Positions 1-6,619 of a stretch of DNA of 33,631 nucleotides are shown in pieces. Made by a program: the position numbers and the translations under genes. Position 1 is the first letter of the stretch; each line of letters opens with the position of its first letter. This stretch comes from Streptomyces brasiliensis (GTDB lineage: Bacteria; Actinomycetota; Actinomycetes; Streptomycetales; Streptomycetaceae): contig NZ_BMQA01000068.1 in the NCBI RefSeq assembly GCF_014647875.1, positions 1-33,631 on the forward strand, written 5' to 3'. The notes beneath the pieces were generated by a model. It worked only from the letters and a program-made list of their open reading frames with translations. It did not search any database and had not been told where the DNA came from.

Positions 1-306
1 GTGGGTGCGGGCGTTGCCGAACATCCAGCCGGCGCCGTGGACGTACAGCACCACCGGCAGTGTGCCGACGGTCCCGGCGGGCCTGACGATCCGTACGCGG
101 ACGTGGTCGGTGGGGCCGCCCGGGACGGTGAGCCACTCCTCGTCCACGGCGGGCAGCTTCCCCGGGCCCGACTGCAACTGGTTGACGGCCTCGCGTCCTT
201 CGGCGGGCGGAAGCTCGTACAGGAAGGGCGGATCGGCCGTCGCCTTCACGAACGTCGCGGCTGCCGGCTCCAGCACCGGTTGTGCCGGTTCCACGAGGTC
301 GGACAT
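1..306 (-). CDS. alpha/beta hydrolase (esterase-like), C-terminal part beyond window
   Basis: Only the first 102 codons lie in the window; the gene runs off the left edge. The visible protein begins MSDLVEPAQPVL and reaches a beta strand followed by YVHGAGWMFGN, the HGxGW oxyanion-hole motif of the hormone-sensitive-lipase/esterase branch of alpha/beta hydrolases. The catalytic Ser, Asp and His lie outside the window, so substrate cannot be judged; a serine ester hydrolase acting in the cytoplasm is expected, as no signal peptide is visible. The ATG at 306 is the first in-frame start; the Shine-Dalgarno match (AAGGA) is distant, so the start is moderately sure. It follows the TetR and membrane-protein genes in the same direction, 66 bases after the latter, and is probably co-transcribed and TetR-controlled (inference). 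Confidence 0.75.
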   Translation of the reverse strand, partial: MSDLVEPAQPVLEPAAATFVKATADPPFLYELPPAEGREAVNQLQSGPGKLPAVDEEWLTVPGGPTDHVRVRIVRPAGTVGTLPVVLYVHGAGWMFGNARTH

Positions 307-372
307 TGATTGGGCACCAGTAACGTCCTTGTTCCACGCACTCCTGTGCCCCCTAACCCGCCGAGCGCGGCC

Positions 373-744
373 TCAGCGAGTCGTCGTCGTGTGCTTCCGG
401 ATGGCGCTGATCACTATCCCTGCTATCAGGAGGGCTATGCCGGCGGTCAGCCAGAGCCAGGGGTTGTACTCGTCAGTGCACGACTGGCCCGTGGCTGTCG
501 TGGTGCACACAGTCCCCGGACCTCCTCGGTTGAGGAAGGCCACGTAGAGGAGTGGCAGTCCGAGCCCGGAGATCCCACCCGAAAGTCCTGCCGAGGAGCC
601 CCGCCGGGACGCCAGCAGGCCGGCCGCCAAGACGGCGACGGGTAGCAGGTACAGGCCGACGGTGAGCACGGTCAGAAGGCTGAGCGACCCCACTGCGCCC
701 ACGGTGAGCCAGGCGCAGAACCACGGCCAGGAGCTGGTTCTCAT
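373..744 (-). CDS. small membrane protein (123 aa), unknown function
   Basis: The protein starts MRTSSWPWFCAWL at an ATG overlapping the TetR stop codon as ATGA, so the two genes are likely translationally coupled. It is hydrophobic: two membrane segments in residues ~8-46 (TVGAVGSLSLLTVLTVGLYLLPVAVL region, probably a hairpin), one around 58-70 (GLGLPLLYVAFL), then a short extracytoplasmic loop with two cysteines (VCTT and QSCTDEY, possibly disulfide-bonded), and a last segment (LWLTAGIALLIAGIVI) followed by a basic tail. I recognise no family. A longer in-frame start upstream would read Arg-rich nonsense antisense to TetR codons and was rejected. Sitting between a TetR regulator and a hydrolase, it may take part in whatever hydrophobic-compound response TetR controls; that is inference. 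Confidence 0.7.
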   Translation of the reverse strand: MRTSSWPWFCAWLTVGAVGSLSLLTVLTVGLYLLPVAVLAAGLLASRRGSSAGLSGGISGLGLPLLYVAFLNRGGPGTVCTTTATGQSCTDEYNPWLWLTAGIALLIAGIVISAIRKHTTTTR

Positions 745-1406
745 TCGTTCTCCCTGTCGGACTGTTGTGGATGCGGATCCTGCAGGTCTTCCTTTGCCAT
801 GAAGGCGTCGTACAGAGTGGCGGCGAGACTTGCCCGGTCGAACAGCGCTAGGGCCGCACCGCGTTCGCCGTTCAGGCCGGCCAGCAGTTCGAGGCCGAGG
901 TAGAGGGCCACGATGCCGTGGGCGATGTCTTGCGGCGACGCAAGCACGGGCAGGGGGGTGCCCGCGAGGACGTCCTCCACGACGTTCGCCGTGAAGTCTC
1001 GCCACGGTTCGATCCGTGCGGCCACCTCGGCCCCCAGTCCCGGTGTCGACTGCGCGCCCGCGATCAGTTCGGCCAGCACCGCGACGTACCCGTTGTCCAG
1101 GTCCTCGTCGAAGATCGACTTGGCGGCATCGACGAGCTCACCGAGGCTGCCCGACTCCTCGACCGCGTCCCGGTAACGCACGGACCGCGCATCGCTGATC
1201 GTGTCGAGGGCCGCGAGCAGCAAGTTCACCACCGACCCGAAGTGATAGAAGATCAAGGACTGGTTGCACCCCGCGTGTCTTGCGATCTCGCGGGCGCTGG
1301 CTCCCGTGAACCCCTTCTCACGCAGAGCGGCGATGGCTCCCGCCACCAAGGCGGCGCGTGTCTCTTCCGCCCCTGAAGGACTCTTCTTCCCTCCGGCTTT
1401 GGCCAT
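741..1406 (-). CDS. TetR-family transcriptional regulator
   Basis: 221 aa from the ATG at 1406 (MAKAGGKKSP); a GGAAGGA Shine-Dalgarno lies upstream. The N-terminal helix-turn-helix is canonical: TRAALVAGAIAALREKGFTGA, then SAREIARHAGCNQSLIFYHFG (about residues 36-58), the YHF motif ending the recognition helix region. The rest is an alpha-helical ligand-binding/dimerisation domain of typical length, ligand unknown. An in-frame start 96 bases upstream exists, but the extra residues would be translated through the operator palindrome and are Cys-rich and unlike TetR N-termini, so I reject it. The first gene of a three-gene minus-strand unit (TetR, membrane protein, hydrolase), it probably represses itself through the palindrome at 1457-1478. 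Confidence 0.9.
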   Translation of the reverse strand: MAKAGGKKSPSGAEETRAALVAGAIAALREKGFTGASAREIARHAGCNQSLIFYHFGSVVNLLLAALDTISDARSVRYRDAVEESGSLGELVDAAKSIFDEDLDNGYVAVLAELIAGAQSTPGLGAEVAARIEPWRDFTANVVEDVLAGTPLPVLASPQDIAHGIVALYLGLELLAGLNGERGAALALFDRASLAATLYDAFMAKEDLQDPHPQQSDRENE

Positions 1407-1443
1407 CTTCCGGCACAGGTCCTTCCGCTGACTTCGAGCAACT

Positions 1444-1478
1444 GGTTTGAGCAAGTGGTTTGAGCGTTCGCTCAAACC
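1444..1478. promoter_or_regulatory. TetR operator palindrome plus extra half-site
   Basis: A perfect inverted repeat has 10-base arms GGTTTGAGCG (1457-1466) and CGCTCAAACC (1469-1478) separated by TT. A further copy of the left arm with one change, GGTTTGAGCA, lies at 1444-1453, 13 bases out of register. This is the size and symmetry of a TetR dimer site, 50-70 bases upstream of the tetR start on the minus strand, so autoregulation is expected. The same site could also act on plus-strand transcription, but no intact gene starts nearby on that strand. Confidence 0.8.
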
Positions 1479-1502
1479 GTAGCAGTCGGCAGATCCGCAC
1501 AA

Positions 1503-2256
1503 CAGGGTTTCAACGGGCTGGAGTTAACCGCGCTATTGGTGAACCCATCGCTCCAGGCGGTGGTGGTGGCCGTGGTTGTAGCCGCAATAGCACCGTCATC
1601 CGACCGAGGAGGAGCCCCGTGCTCGCTCCTGCGGGGCATCACCGGCTGCGCACCGAGCGCCCGACCGGACGCCTTGTTCGGCGACCCGGGCTTCTGAAGC
1701 GCGGCCGGGTCGTCTCCAAGGGCGGCGCCATCGAGTGGATTCACTGGCAGTCCGGCACCGCCCAGCTCCTGCCCCGGCTCATCGCCGGCCGAACCCACGG
1801 CTCGCCTGTCCCTGGTAGGCCAGCTCGCCGAACGCTGGGGTACCTGGCACACGCCCACTGGCAAGACCATCTGGGCCGAACAGCCCCCGCCCCTACACCC
1901 GCGGCTGCGGCCACATCGTGCTCCGGCGACGGGGGCTCTCCCCGCGGACGACCGCGCGATGGTGCCGAAGGACGACCGCCGCACCGACCCGCGCCAAGAT
2001 GACCACGCGCAGCACCGGGCACGAGGTCCCTGCCAGGCAACGGCCCCCCGTAGTCCCGGCACGGCAGCCCACGGTCGCCGCGCGCGACTCGCCGGTGATC
2101 TGCGCAGGCCGTGGAATGGCCTACCCAGGTGGCTGGCTCGCCAGGCGATCTTCGGCAGGCTTCCGCAGGATGGGTTCTGGTTGCCCGGCCGAAGCGACGG
2201 ACGGCGGGCGCTTTGTCGTGCGCGGCAGCCATGCCGCCCGAGCTCAGGAGCACCAT
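1503..2256. other. gene-poor stretch with degraded coding fragments
   Basis: No intact gene is convincing here on either strand. Open frames on both strands are long only because of the GC bias and read as Arg/Ala/Pro-rich low-complexity protein. Within it, the plus strand around 1803-1895 resembles the tail of an anti-sigma-type ATPase (listed separately). The last bases contain the CAGGAG ribosome binding site (2245-2250) of the next gene. Confidence 0.5.
1803..1895 (+). pseudogene. C-terminal fragment of an RsbW-like ATP-binding regulator
   Basis: One frame reads RLSLVGQLAERWGTWHTPTG then KTIWAEQPPP. This matches the usual ending of streptomycete HATPase_c anti-sigma/regulator kinases (pattern GL.LV..LA.RWG....P.GKTVWAE), where the final strand closes the ATP-binding fold. 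Nothing upstream in this frame encodes the ATP-binding N, G1 and G2 boxes, and no start or ribosome site is visible, so it is a remnant. The identification rests on about 30 residues. Confidence 0.4.
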
Positions 2257-2982
2257 ATGGCAGCGAAGACGGATGCGCTGTTACCGGCACTGGAAGACGC
2301 CCGTGACGCCCATACCGCGATCGTCGACCGGTTCCGGACGGGTGCGACCCTCACCCCGCCGGGCACCGACCGGCAACGACTCGAAAGCCAGGCGACCGAG
2401 GCGCAGTACCACCTCGGGCGCATCGAGGCCCGGATGCGCGAAATACGCCCGCCCCGTGGGCTGCTGTCGGCTGCCGAGCATCTGACGTGGATGGTGACCC
2501 ACAGCGCCGTGCGGGCGAGCCTACTTCCCCTGGAGGCGGGGGTGTTGGCCGTGACGGAGATCGTGCGCGGTGAGAGGCCGGCCGATGAGCGTCGGCTGCT
2601 GAGGGCCGCCGTGGACGAGTACACGGCCGCAGCGCGGGCGCTGGCGACCTGCCAGGCAGGCAAGGACATCGCCGAACGGCTCGACGACCAGGAGACCGCC
2701 GAGCTGCTTGCCATGCTCGGGCGGCAGGACGAGGTGCTGCTGGAGACCAGCGAGGACAACCTCGCCCGACGGGCCAGGGCCGTGGCGGAGGCGGCCGAAG
2801 ATCCCCGCCCGCCGCGGGGAGAAGCTGCCGAAGGCGGCAGCCTGCTGCAGGCGATCGTGCGCAGAGTGCGGGCGGCCAGAGCCAGGCTGCGGGCAGTGCT
2901 CCAAAGGGTCACCAGACGCGTCAGCGACCCGGCCAGATGCTCGCCGCCACCCGTGTGGCCGACAAGGTGCAGGGCGCGATGA
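2257..2982 (+). CDS. helical-bundle protein, N-terminal part of a split gene
   Basis: 241 aa from ATG 2257, with CAGGAG six bases upstream. Residues 1-215 are almost entirely helical and align along their length with residues 1-~210 of the protein encoded at 9760-10749: both start with a ..ALLPAL/MLVPALRE.. helix, share RPPRGLL/KPRGLV near residue 65-70, and have a Y..AA.AlA.C.A...IAE..dd.etaelL..i.r..EE.L helix pair (residues 118-165). The pairing of Glu/Tyr-rich helices recalls ferritin-like bundles, but this is only a resemblance. The last ~15 residues (after VSDPA, Cys/Pro/Arg-rich) have no counterpart; they look like out-of-frame translation, and the homology continues in the overlapping next frame. 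The stop TGA (2980-2982) overlaps an ATG of that frame as ATGA. So this is either a frameshifted gene or a two-gene form of a protein that is fused elsewhere in the window. Confidence 0.7.
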   Translation: MAAKTDALLPALEDARDAHTAIVDRFRTGATLTPPGTDRQRLESQATEAQYHLGRIEARMREIRPPRGLLSAAEHLTWMVTHSAVRASLLPLEAGVLAVTEIVRGERPADERRLLRAAVDEYTAAARALATCQAGKDIAERLDDQETAELLAMLGRQDEVLLETSEDNLARRARAVAEAAEDPRPPRGEAAEGGSLLQAIVRRVRAARARLRAVLQRVTRRVSDPARCSPPPVWPTRCRAR

Positions 2983-3311
2983 CCCGCGAAGAAGCTCTGC
3001 CCATCCCCGGCTTCAACAGACTCGGCGTCACGGAAATCCAGCAGCGCCTGCACGGCCTGTCCCAGACGGAGCTGACGGTGATCGAGGGCTACGAACGCGC
3101 ACACGCGCGCCGCCCCGGGATACTGAACGCCATCCGGCACCTCAGCGCAGCCGAGCCCTGGACGGGCTACGACGCGATGGACCCAGAACGCATCACGATG
3201 CACCTGCACGACGTGTCCGACGACGTGGCCTGGCAGGTGCTGGAGTACGAACGACAGCACCAACACCGCCAGCAGATCATCTCCGCAGCTCGGACCCGCA
3301 TACCCACATAG
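2937..3311 (+). CDS. tandem short helical-module protein (C-terminal part of split gene)
   Basis: 124 aa if begun at ATG 2937, or 110 aa from the ATG at 2979 that overlaps the upstream stop codon as ATGA. It matches residues ~209-327 of the protein at 9760-10749. It holds two copies of a ~45-residue three-helix module: LPIPGFNRLGVTEIQQRL..LSQTEL..IEGYERAHARRPGIL, and WTGYDAMDPERITMHL..VSDDV..QVLEYERQHQHRQQII. The pattern GY/F..L...EI...L..LS...L..V..YE..H..R..IL is a common C-terminal module of small actinobacterial proteins (I believe annotated DUF8129 in some databases; from memory). Homology begins at VADKVQGA, upstream of the 2979 ATG, which favours start 2937 or a -1 shift of frame near 2935 that would fuse it to the preceding protein. 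Function unknown. Confidence 0.65.
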   Translation: MLAATRVADKVQGAMTREEALPIPGFNRLGVTEIQQRLHGLSQTELTVIEGYERAHARRPGILNAIRHLSAAEPWTGYDAMDPERITMHLHDVSDDVAWQVLEYERQHQHRQQIISAARTRIPT

Positions 3312-3368
3312 CGCTGCGTTACTGTCGGGCCCCAGACGGATGAAGGGATCCGGCACACCGTGCCGACC

Positions 3369-3410
3369 GTGGCCTGGTCAGCCACTCCGTGAGGCGGGAC
3401 ACCGCCCGCC
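3369..3410 (+). terminator. two small hairpins after the split gene
   Basis: GTGGC (3369-3373) pairs with GCCAC (3381-3385), and GGCGGG (3393-3398) pairs with CCCGCC (3405-3410). They lie 58-100 bases past the stop at 3311 and have no T-tract, which is common for streptomycete terminators. Short stems, so this is tentative. Confidence 0.3.
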
Positions 3411-3498
3411 CCGTCCGTGGGACAGACGAACCCCTGACGGCCGAGCCTGAGTAAGGCTGATAACAGGAAACCATGATCACCGATATCGCCTTTCCCCG

Positions 3499-3540
3499 CG
3501 CGGCCGGAGGAGAATGCTTCAGCATTCTCCTCCGGCCGCG
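3499..3540. repeat. perfect 19-bp stem, 4-base loop hairpin
   Basis: The arm CGCGGCCGGAGGAGAATGC (3499-3517) is followed by loop TTCA and its exact reverse complement (3522-3540). It is intergenic, 188 bases after the split gene and 217 before the next gene start. It lacks a T-run on either side. It could be a factor-independent terminator, a transposon-end hairpin or an RNA-stability element; the sequence alone does not decide. A frame (3473-3718) reads across it but looks non-coding. Confidence 0.8.
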
Positions 3541-3756
3541 ATTCTCCACCATCTCCCCGCACCCGGGAACGGTCACCTGCCGACAACGCCAGGACCTCGC
3601 AAACCGCCGATGGCGTCCCGCATCAGCACCGTGTACATCGGCTGTAGCCGAGCACCCGGGAGACCGGCAATCGCACCTGGCTGAAACTGACCCTCCTGGC
3701 GTATGCGCGCCACAATGAAGGTGCGAAACGCACTAGGATCCATCGAGGAGGCGGCT

Positions 3757-4104
3757 ATGCCCCGCGCAGCCACCACAACACGGAAAACGACGGCGGCCCG
3801 TGCCCGTCCGAGGGCCAAGTCAGCAGCACAGCAACCCGCCGCGGCTGCGGACGGGAAGCTGCGCATGCACACCCTGGATGTGCATGCGCCGGTCCACATC
3901 CCCTACCTCACGCCGGGGGACGTGGTGGCCAATACGCAGGCCATGACATCAAGGCTGCCGACCAGGGATCTTCTCTTCTACGGCGGCCTGGGCGCGCTCG
4001 CGGTGGCTGGTGCTCTCGACTGGCCCGTCGCCCTGGCCATCGGAGGTGCCACAGCCATCCTGCGCGGCCAGGGAAGAGGAGAAGCCAAGGAGCGTCAGGA
4101 ATAG
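3757..4104 (+). CDS. small membrane-anchored protein with basic N-terminal tail
   Basis: 115 aa from the ATG at 3757, preceded by an excellent GAGGAGG at 3745-3751; an in-frame start 54 bases upstream has no ribosome site. Residues 1-30 are Ala/Thr/Lys/Arg-rich (MPRAATTTRKTTAARARPRA...), like the flexible basic tails of actinobacterial nucleoid proteins. A middle region (MHTLDVHAPVHIPYLTPGDVV) is followed by a membrane segment formed by YGGLGALAVAGALDWPVALA and IGGATAIL, then a short charged tail. A cytoplasmic basic tail with a C-terminal membrane anchor could tie DNA or an acidic partner to the membrane (inference). I do not recognise the family. A small inverted repeat GTGCG-AAA-CGCAC (3721-3733) and a TAGGAT -10-like hexamer (3734-3739) lie just upstream and may be its control region. 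Confidence 0.75.
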   Translation: MPRAATTTRKTTAARARPRAKSAAQQPAAAADGKLRMHTLDVHAPVHIPYLTPGDVVANTQAMTSRLPTRDLLFYGGLGALAVAGALDWPVALAIGGATAILRGQGRGEAKERQE

Positions 4105-4500
4105 TCGCAGGACAAGATGCGTCGGCGCGGTAGCGGCCGGCCAGCCCGGCGCCAGGCGCACGATGATGGGCTCGACAAAGCGCCATGGCGGCTTTGGTGA
4201 ACACAGTCATGAGGAACCCGTTTATTGGTACTGCTCTCCTGCTCGTGGGGATGCCTGTCGGGTTTGTCCGCACTCACGCGAAAACCGCACAGGTCCTGGA
4301 TGTGTTATTTGAACAATGCAAAGGCGAACATCCGGGGACGATGCGCGGCAGGGACCCGCGCCGTCGTGACCCGGTTTCCTGCTCCGGCAGTCCTTCCTTA
4401 CATCTGATATGAGTTCTCCTGCCGGGGTGCCAGTGCGGCGTCGTGGTCCGGAGCTGGAAATGCTGCGCCGTGCGATGACGAGCACGCCGCGCTGGAACGC
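4105..4500. other. interval with one doubtful small frame
   Basis: The only candidate is a 75-codon plus-strand frame from ATG 4185 (MAALVNTVMRNPFIGTALLL...), whose first 25 residues could form one membrane helix but whose second half is Arg-rich and unstructured. It lacks a ribosome binding site and I see no relatives, so I do not call it a gene. An ATG frame at 4409 reads out of phase into the STAS gene and is also rejected. Confidence 0.4.
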
Positions 4501-4824
4501 TTGGCATACGAATGTGGCGAGAACGACTGGACCATCGTCAAGATCAACGGCGAGGCAGATGTGTACGCCGTGCCGCAGATCCGGGGACACGCCGTCGGCC
4601 GGATCCGGGAAGGCCGCCGCCGCTTCATCATCGATCTGCGCGGCGCGAGCTTCATGGACTCAACCGGCCTGGGCGTGCTCGTCGGCATCCGAAAACGTCT
4701 CCACACCCGCGTGGGAGAACTGAGATTGGTCATCGCGAATCCGAACATCCGACGGATCTTCACTGTGACGGGGCCGCACGTCATCTTCCCGATCTACGAC
4801 TCGCTCGTCGCCCATGGAGCCTGA
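4501..4824 (+). CDS. STAS-domain anti-anti-sigma factor (BldG/SpoIIAA-like)
   Basis: About 107 aa with a full STAS fold: WTIVKINGEADVYAVPQIR (first strands), RRRFIIDLRGASFMDSTGLG with the phosphorylatable serine in DSTGLG (Ser54 counted from the TTG at 4501), then LRLVIANPNIRRIF and VTGPHVIFPIYDS. It closely follows the pattern of streptomycete BldG (GEIDVYTAP, DSTGLGVLVG, IFRITGL..VFPI). Such proteins release a sigma factor by binding an anti-sigma kinase when Ser is unphosphorylated. The start is uncertain: the frame is open back to 4408 with no ATG or GTG, so TTG 4501, lacking a good ribosome site, is the only visible choice; an eroded 5' end is possible. No anti-sigma kinase or sigma gene adjoins, so its partner lies elsewhere. 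It converges on the acyltransferase gene. Confidence 0.8.
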   Translation: MAYECGENDWTIVKINGEADVYAVPQIRGHAVGRIREGRRRFIIDLRGASFMDSTGLGVLVGIRKRLHTRVGELRLVIANPNIRRIFTVTGPHVIFPIYDSLVAHGA

Positions 4825-4895
4825 GTTCCCTGCGGGCTTCAGGCCGCTTCCTTGTCGAGCCGCCCCTGGGGCGGACGATCCGGGTGACGGCGCGG

Positions 4896-6257
4896 TCAGG
4901 GTCCGCAGACCGTGATCAGGGTCTCCACCTCCTCGGTCACGGCGCGGGCCAGCCGGTTCAGGTCGGGGACGGCCTTGGCGTCGGCGACGAGGCCGTAGTG
5001 GACGTGGCTGCGGTAGGTGGAGATCGCGACGGCCAGGGACTGGCCGCGGGCCAGCGGAGCGAAGGGATAGACCGCGGTCAGCGGGTGGCCGCCGAGCTTC
5101 AGGCCGAAGCTGGGCAGCGGCACGCTGGTGACCAGGATGTCGAACCAGAGCCGCGCGGCCTGGCCGACGATCGGCCCGCCGAGCCGGTGCCCGAGGGCTG
5201 GCACATGGTCGGCGAGCAGTGCGACGGCGCCCGCGCCCCGGTCGGGGCCCGCGGCCTTGTTGCGGTCCATCGCGGTGCGGACGGCGGTCAGGCGGCGCAG
5301 CGGGTCCGGGACGCCGACGGGCAGTTCCATGAGGTAGCCGGAGAGCCGGTTGCCCTGGGGGTGGGCGGTGCGCGGGCGGCGCCGGGAGACCGGGATCAGG
5401 GCGCGCGGTGCGACGCCCTCGGTGGGCTCACCGCGCTCCTCCAGCCAGTTGCGCAGGGCGCCCGCGACGACGGCGATGAGCACGTCGTTGACGGTGCCGC
5501 CCGCGGCCTTGCGGATCAGGTGCACGTCGTCGATGTCGACGACCACGCCGGCTGTGCGGCGGGTGCCGGTGGGTTCGGCGGTGAGTGCCGGTGTGGAGCG
5601 GGTGACCAGGGTGGTGCGGGCGACGCAGGCGCCGATGTCGAGGGCGCGGCCGAAGTCGAAGAGCGCGTCGCGCAGCCGCCCAGGGAGCCTGCGCACGTCG
5701 GTCAGCCGGCCACGCGATGGCGCGGCGGGCCTGCGGCGCGGCTCGGGCCGGTCGATGGGGTCGAGGATGGCCGCGGCGAGGGTGAGCGCGCGCAGGCCGT
5801 CGGCGAGGGCGTGGTGGAACTTGAACAGCACCGTGAAGGAGACGCCGTCCTCGCCGGGCAAGACATGGGCCTCCCACGGCGGGCGGTTGCGCTCCAGCGG
5901 GCGCTGCATGAGCCGGCCGGCGGCCGCGTGGAAGTCGGTGGCGGGGGCGTGCAGCCGGACGTGGTTCAGCGGGTCGAAGCACGGGTCGGGCTCGCGGGTG
6001 GCGCCGCCGAAGTTGAGCGGCTGACGCAGGCCGTGGGCGAGGGGTAGCCGCAGGTCCAGTGGCCGCCACAGGTCGCGGATGCGCATGCGCAGTCCGGGCA
6101 CGGCGGCGGCGCGGGCGGCGAGCAGGTCGGCCGCGTGCGCTCCGGCGGTGGGCGAGTGGGCCGAGAAAACACCGAGGGCGCCGAGGTGCATCGGGTGGTC
6201 GGCGGATTCGATGTTCCAGAACGCCAGGTCGAGGGGAGCGAGCAGGTCAGCAGTCAA
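4896..6257 (-). CDS. wax ester synthase / diacylglycerol acyltransferase (WS/DGAT)
   Basis: 453 aa, normal length for the family. The N-terminal half starts LAPLDLAFWNIESADHPMHL and holds the catalytic HHxxxDG motif as HHALADG (His148, His149, Asp153), where His149 is expected to be the general base. PPWEAHVL and the C-terminal-half motif GGTVNDVLIAVVAGAL (ND box) are also typical. The enzyme transfers acyl-CoA to diacylglycerol or fatty alcohols at the membrane face, giving storage lipid; Streptomyces commonly accumulate triacylglycerol. The start is a TTG at 6257 with GAGG about eight bases before it; an in-frame stop lies just upstream, so no longer protein is possible. It is monocistronic and convergent with the STAS gene. 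Confidence 0.92.
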   Translation of the reverse strand: MTADLLAPLDLAFWNIESADHPMHLGALGVFSAHSPTAGAHAADLLAARAAAVPGLRMRIRDLWRPLDLRLPLAHGLRQPLNFGGATREPDPCFDPLNHVRLHAPATDFHAAAGRLMQRPLERNRPPWEAHVLPGEDGVSFTVLFKFHHALADGLRALTLAAAILDPIDRPEPRRRPAAPSRGRLTDVRRLPGRLRDALFDFGRALDIGACVARTTLVTRSTPALTAEPTGTRRTAGVVVDIDDVHLIRKAAGGTVNDVLIAVVAGALRNWLEERGEPTEGVAPRALIPVSRRRPRTAHPQGNRLSGYLMELPVGVPDPLRRLTAVRTAMDRNKAAGPDRGAGAVALLADHVPALGHRLGGPIVGQAARLWFDILVTSVPLPSFGLKLGGHPLTAVYPFAPLARGQSLAVAISTYRSHVHYGLVADAKAVPDLNRLARAVTEEVETLITVCGP

Positions 6258-6411
6258 TGGCTTGCCTCACGTCGACGGTGTGTGAGCCTGGAGTCAACCG
6301 TGCGTGACCGATTACGGTAAGTATAACCCTGCTACGCTCAGTTAATGCCAGCCTAGCCGGAGAAGACCTGGTAGGTAGCCTCACCTCTGCACTCCGGGCA
6401 GCGGTGGGCCC

Positions 6412-6558
6412 TCACAGGGGGATCCTCGCGGACGATCCGGTGCACGGTCTTCTCCGGAGTTCACCTCGGTCCCAAGGACCGCCGACCACATCGCCGCGGT
6501 AGAGCCGCTCGCGACCCTTCCATACGAACCGCGCGATACCCACTTTGCTGGTGATGTC
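6412..6558 (-). pseudogene. Ku-like C-terminal fragment
   Basis: A frame ending in TGA at 6412-6414 reads DITSKVGIARFVWKGRERLY and then 28 unrelated residues. The segment KVGIARFVWKGRERL resembles the conserved K.A.AKF.W.GRERL strand of bacterial Ku, the DNA-end-binding partner of LigD. Nothing upstream in frame continues the Ku fold, and the 5' side is occupied by the divergent YceI gene. The call rests on about 18 residues, so it is tentative. Confidence 0.3.
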
Positions 6559-6582
6559 AGCGCGCGGACGCGGAGCGGTCGC

Positions 6583-6619
6583 CTGGCAAGCTCGCTGCCG
6601 TCACGTACAGTCAGTTCTG
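6583..6619 (+). promoter_or_regulatory. promoter for leaderless yceI-like transcript
   Basis: CTGGCA (6583-6588) and TACAGT (6606-6611) form a -35/-10 pair with 17-base spacing. The GTG at 6619 lies seven bases after the -10, where transcription would start, and no Shine-Dalgarno is visible. This fits a leaderless mRNA beginning at the start codon, common in actinomycetes. Confidence 0.5.

Noticed and set aside
1472..2290. 272-codon minus-strand frame in the 1.5-2.3 kb region
   Set aside because: Composition is Arg/Ser/Pro-rich with no recognisable motif, and no ribosome site or homologous block.
4512..6047. 511-codon plus-strand frame opposite the WS/DGAT gene
   Set aside because: Gly/Ala/Val-rich shadow with no domain; the minus-strand acyltransferase has all family motifs.
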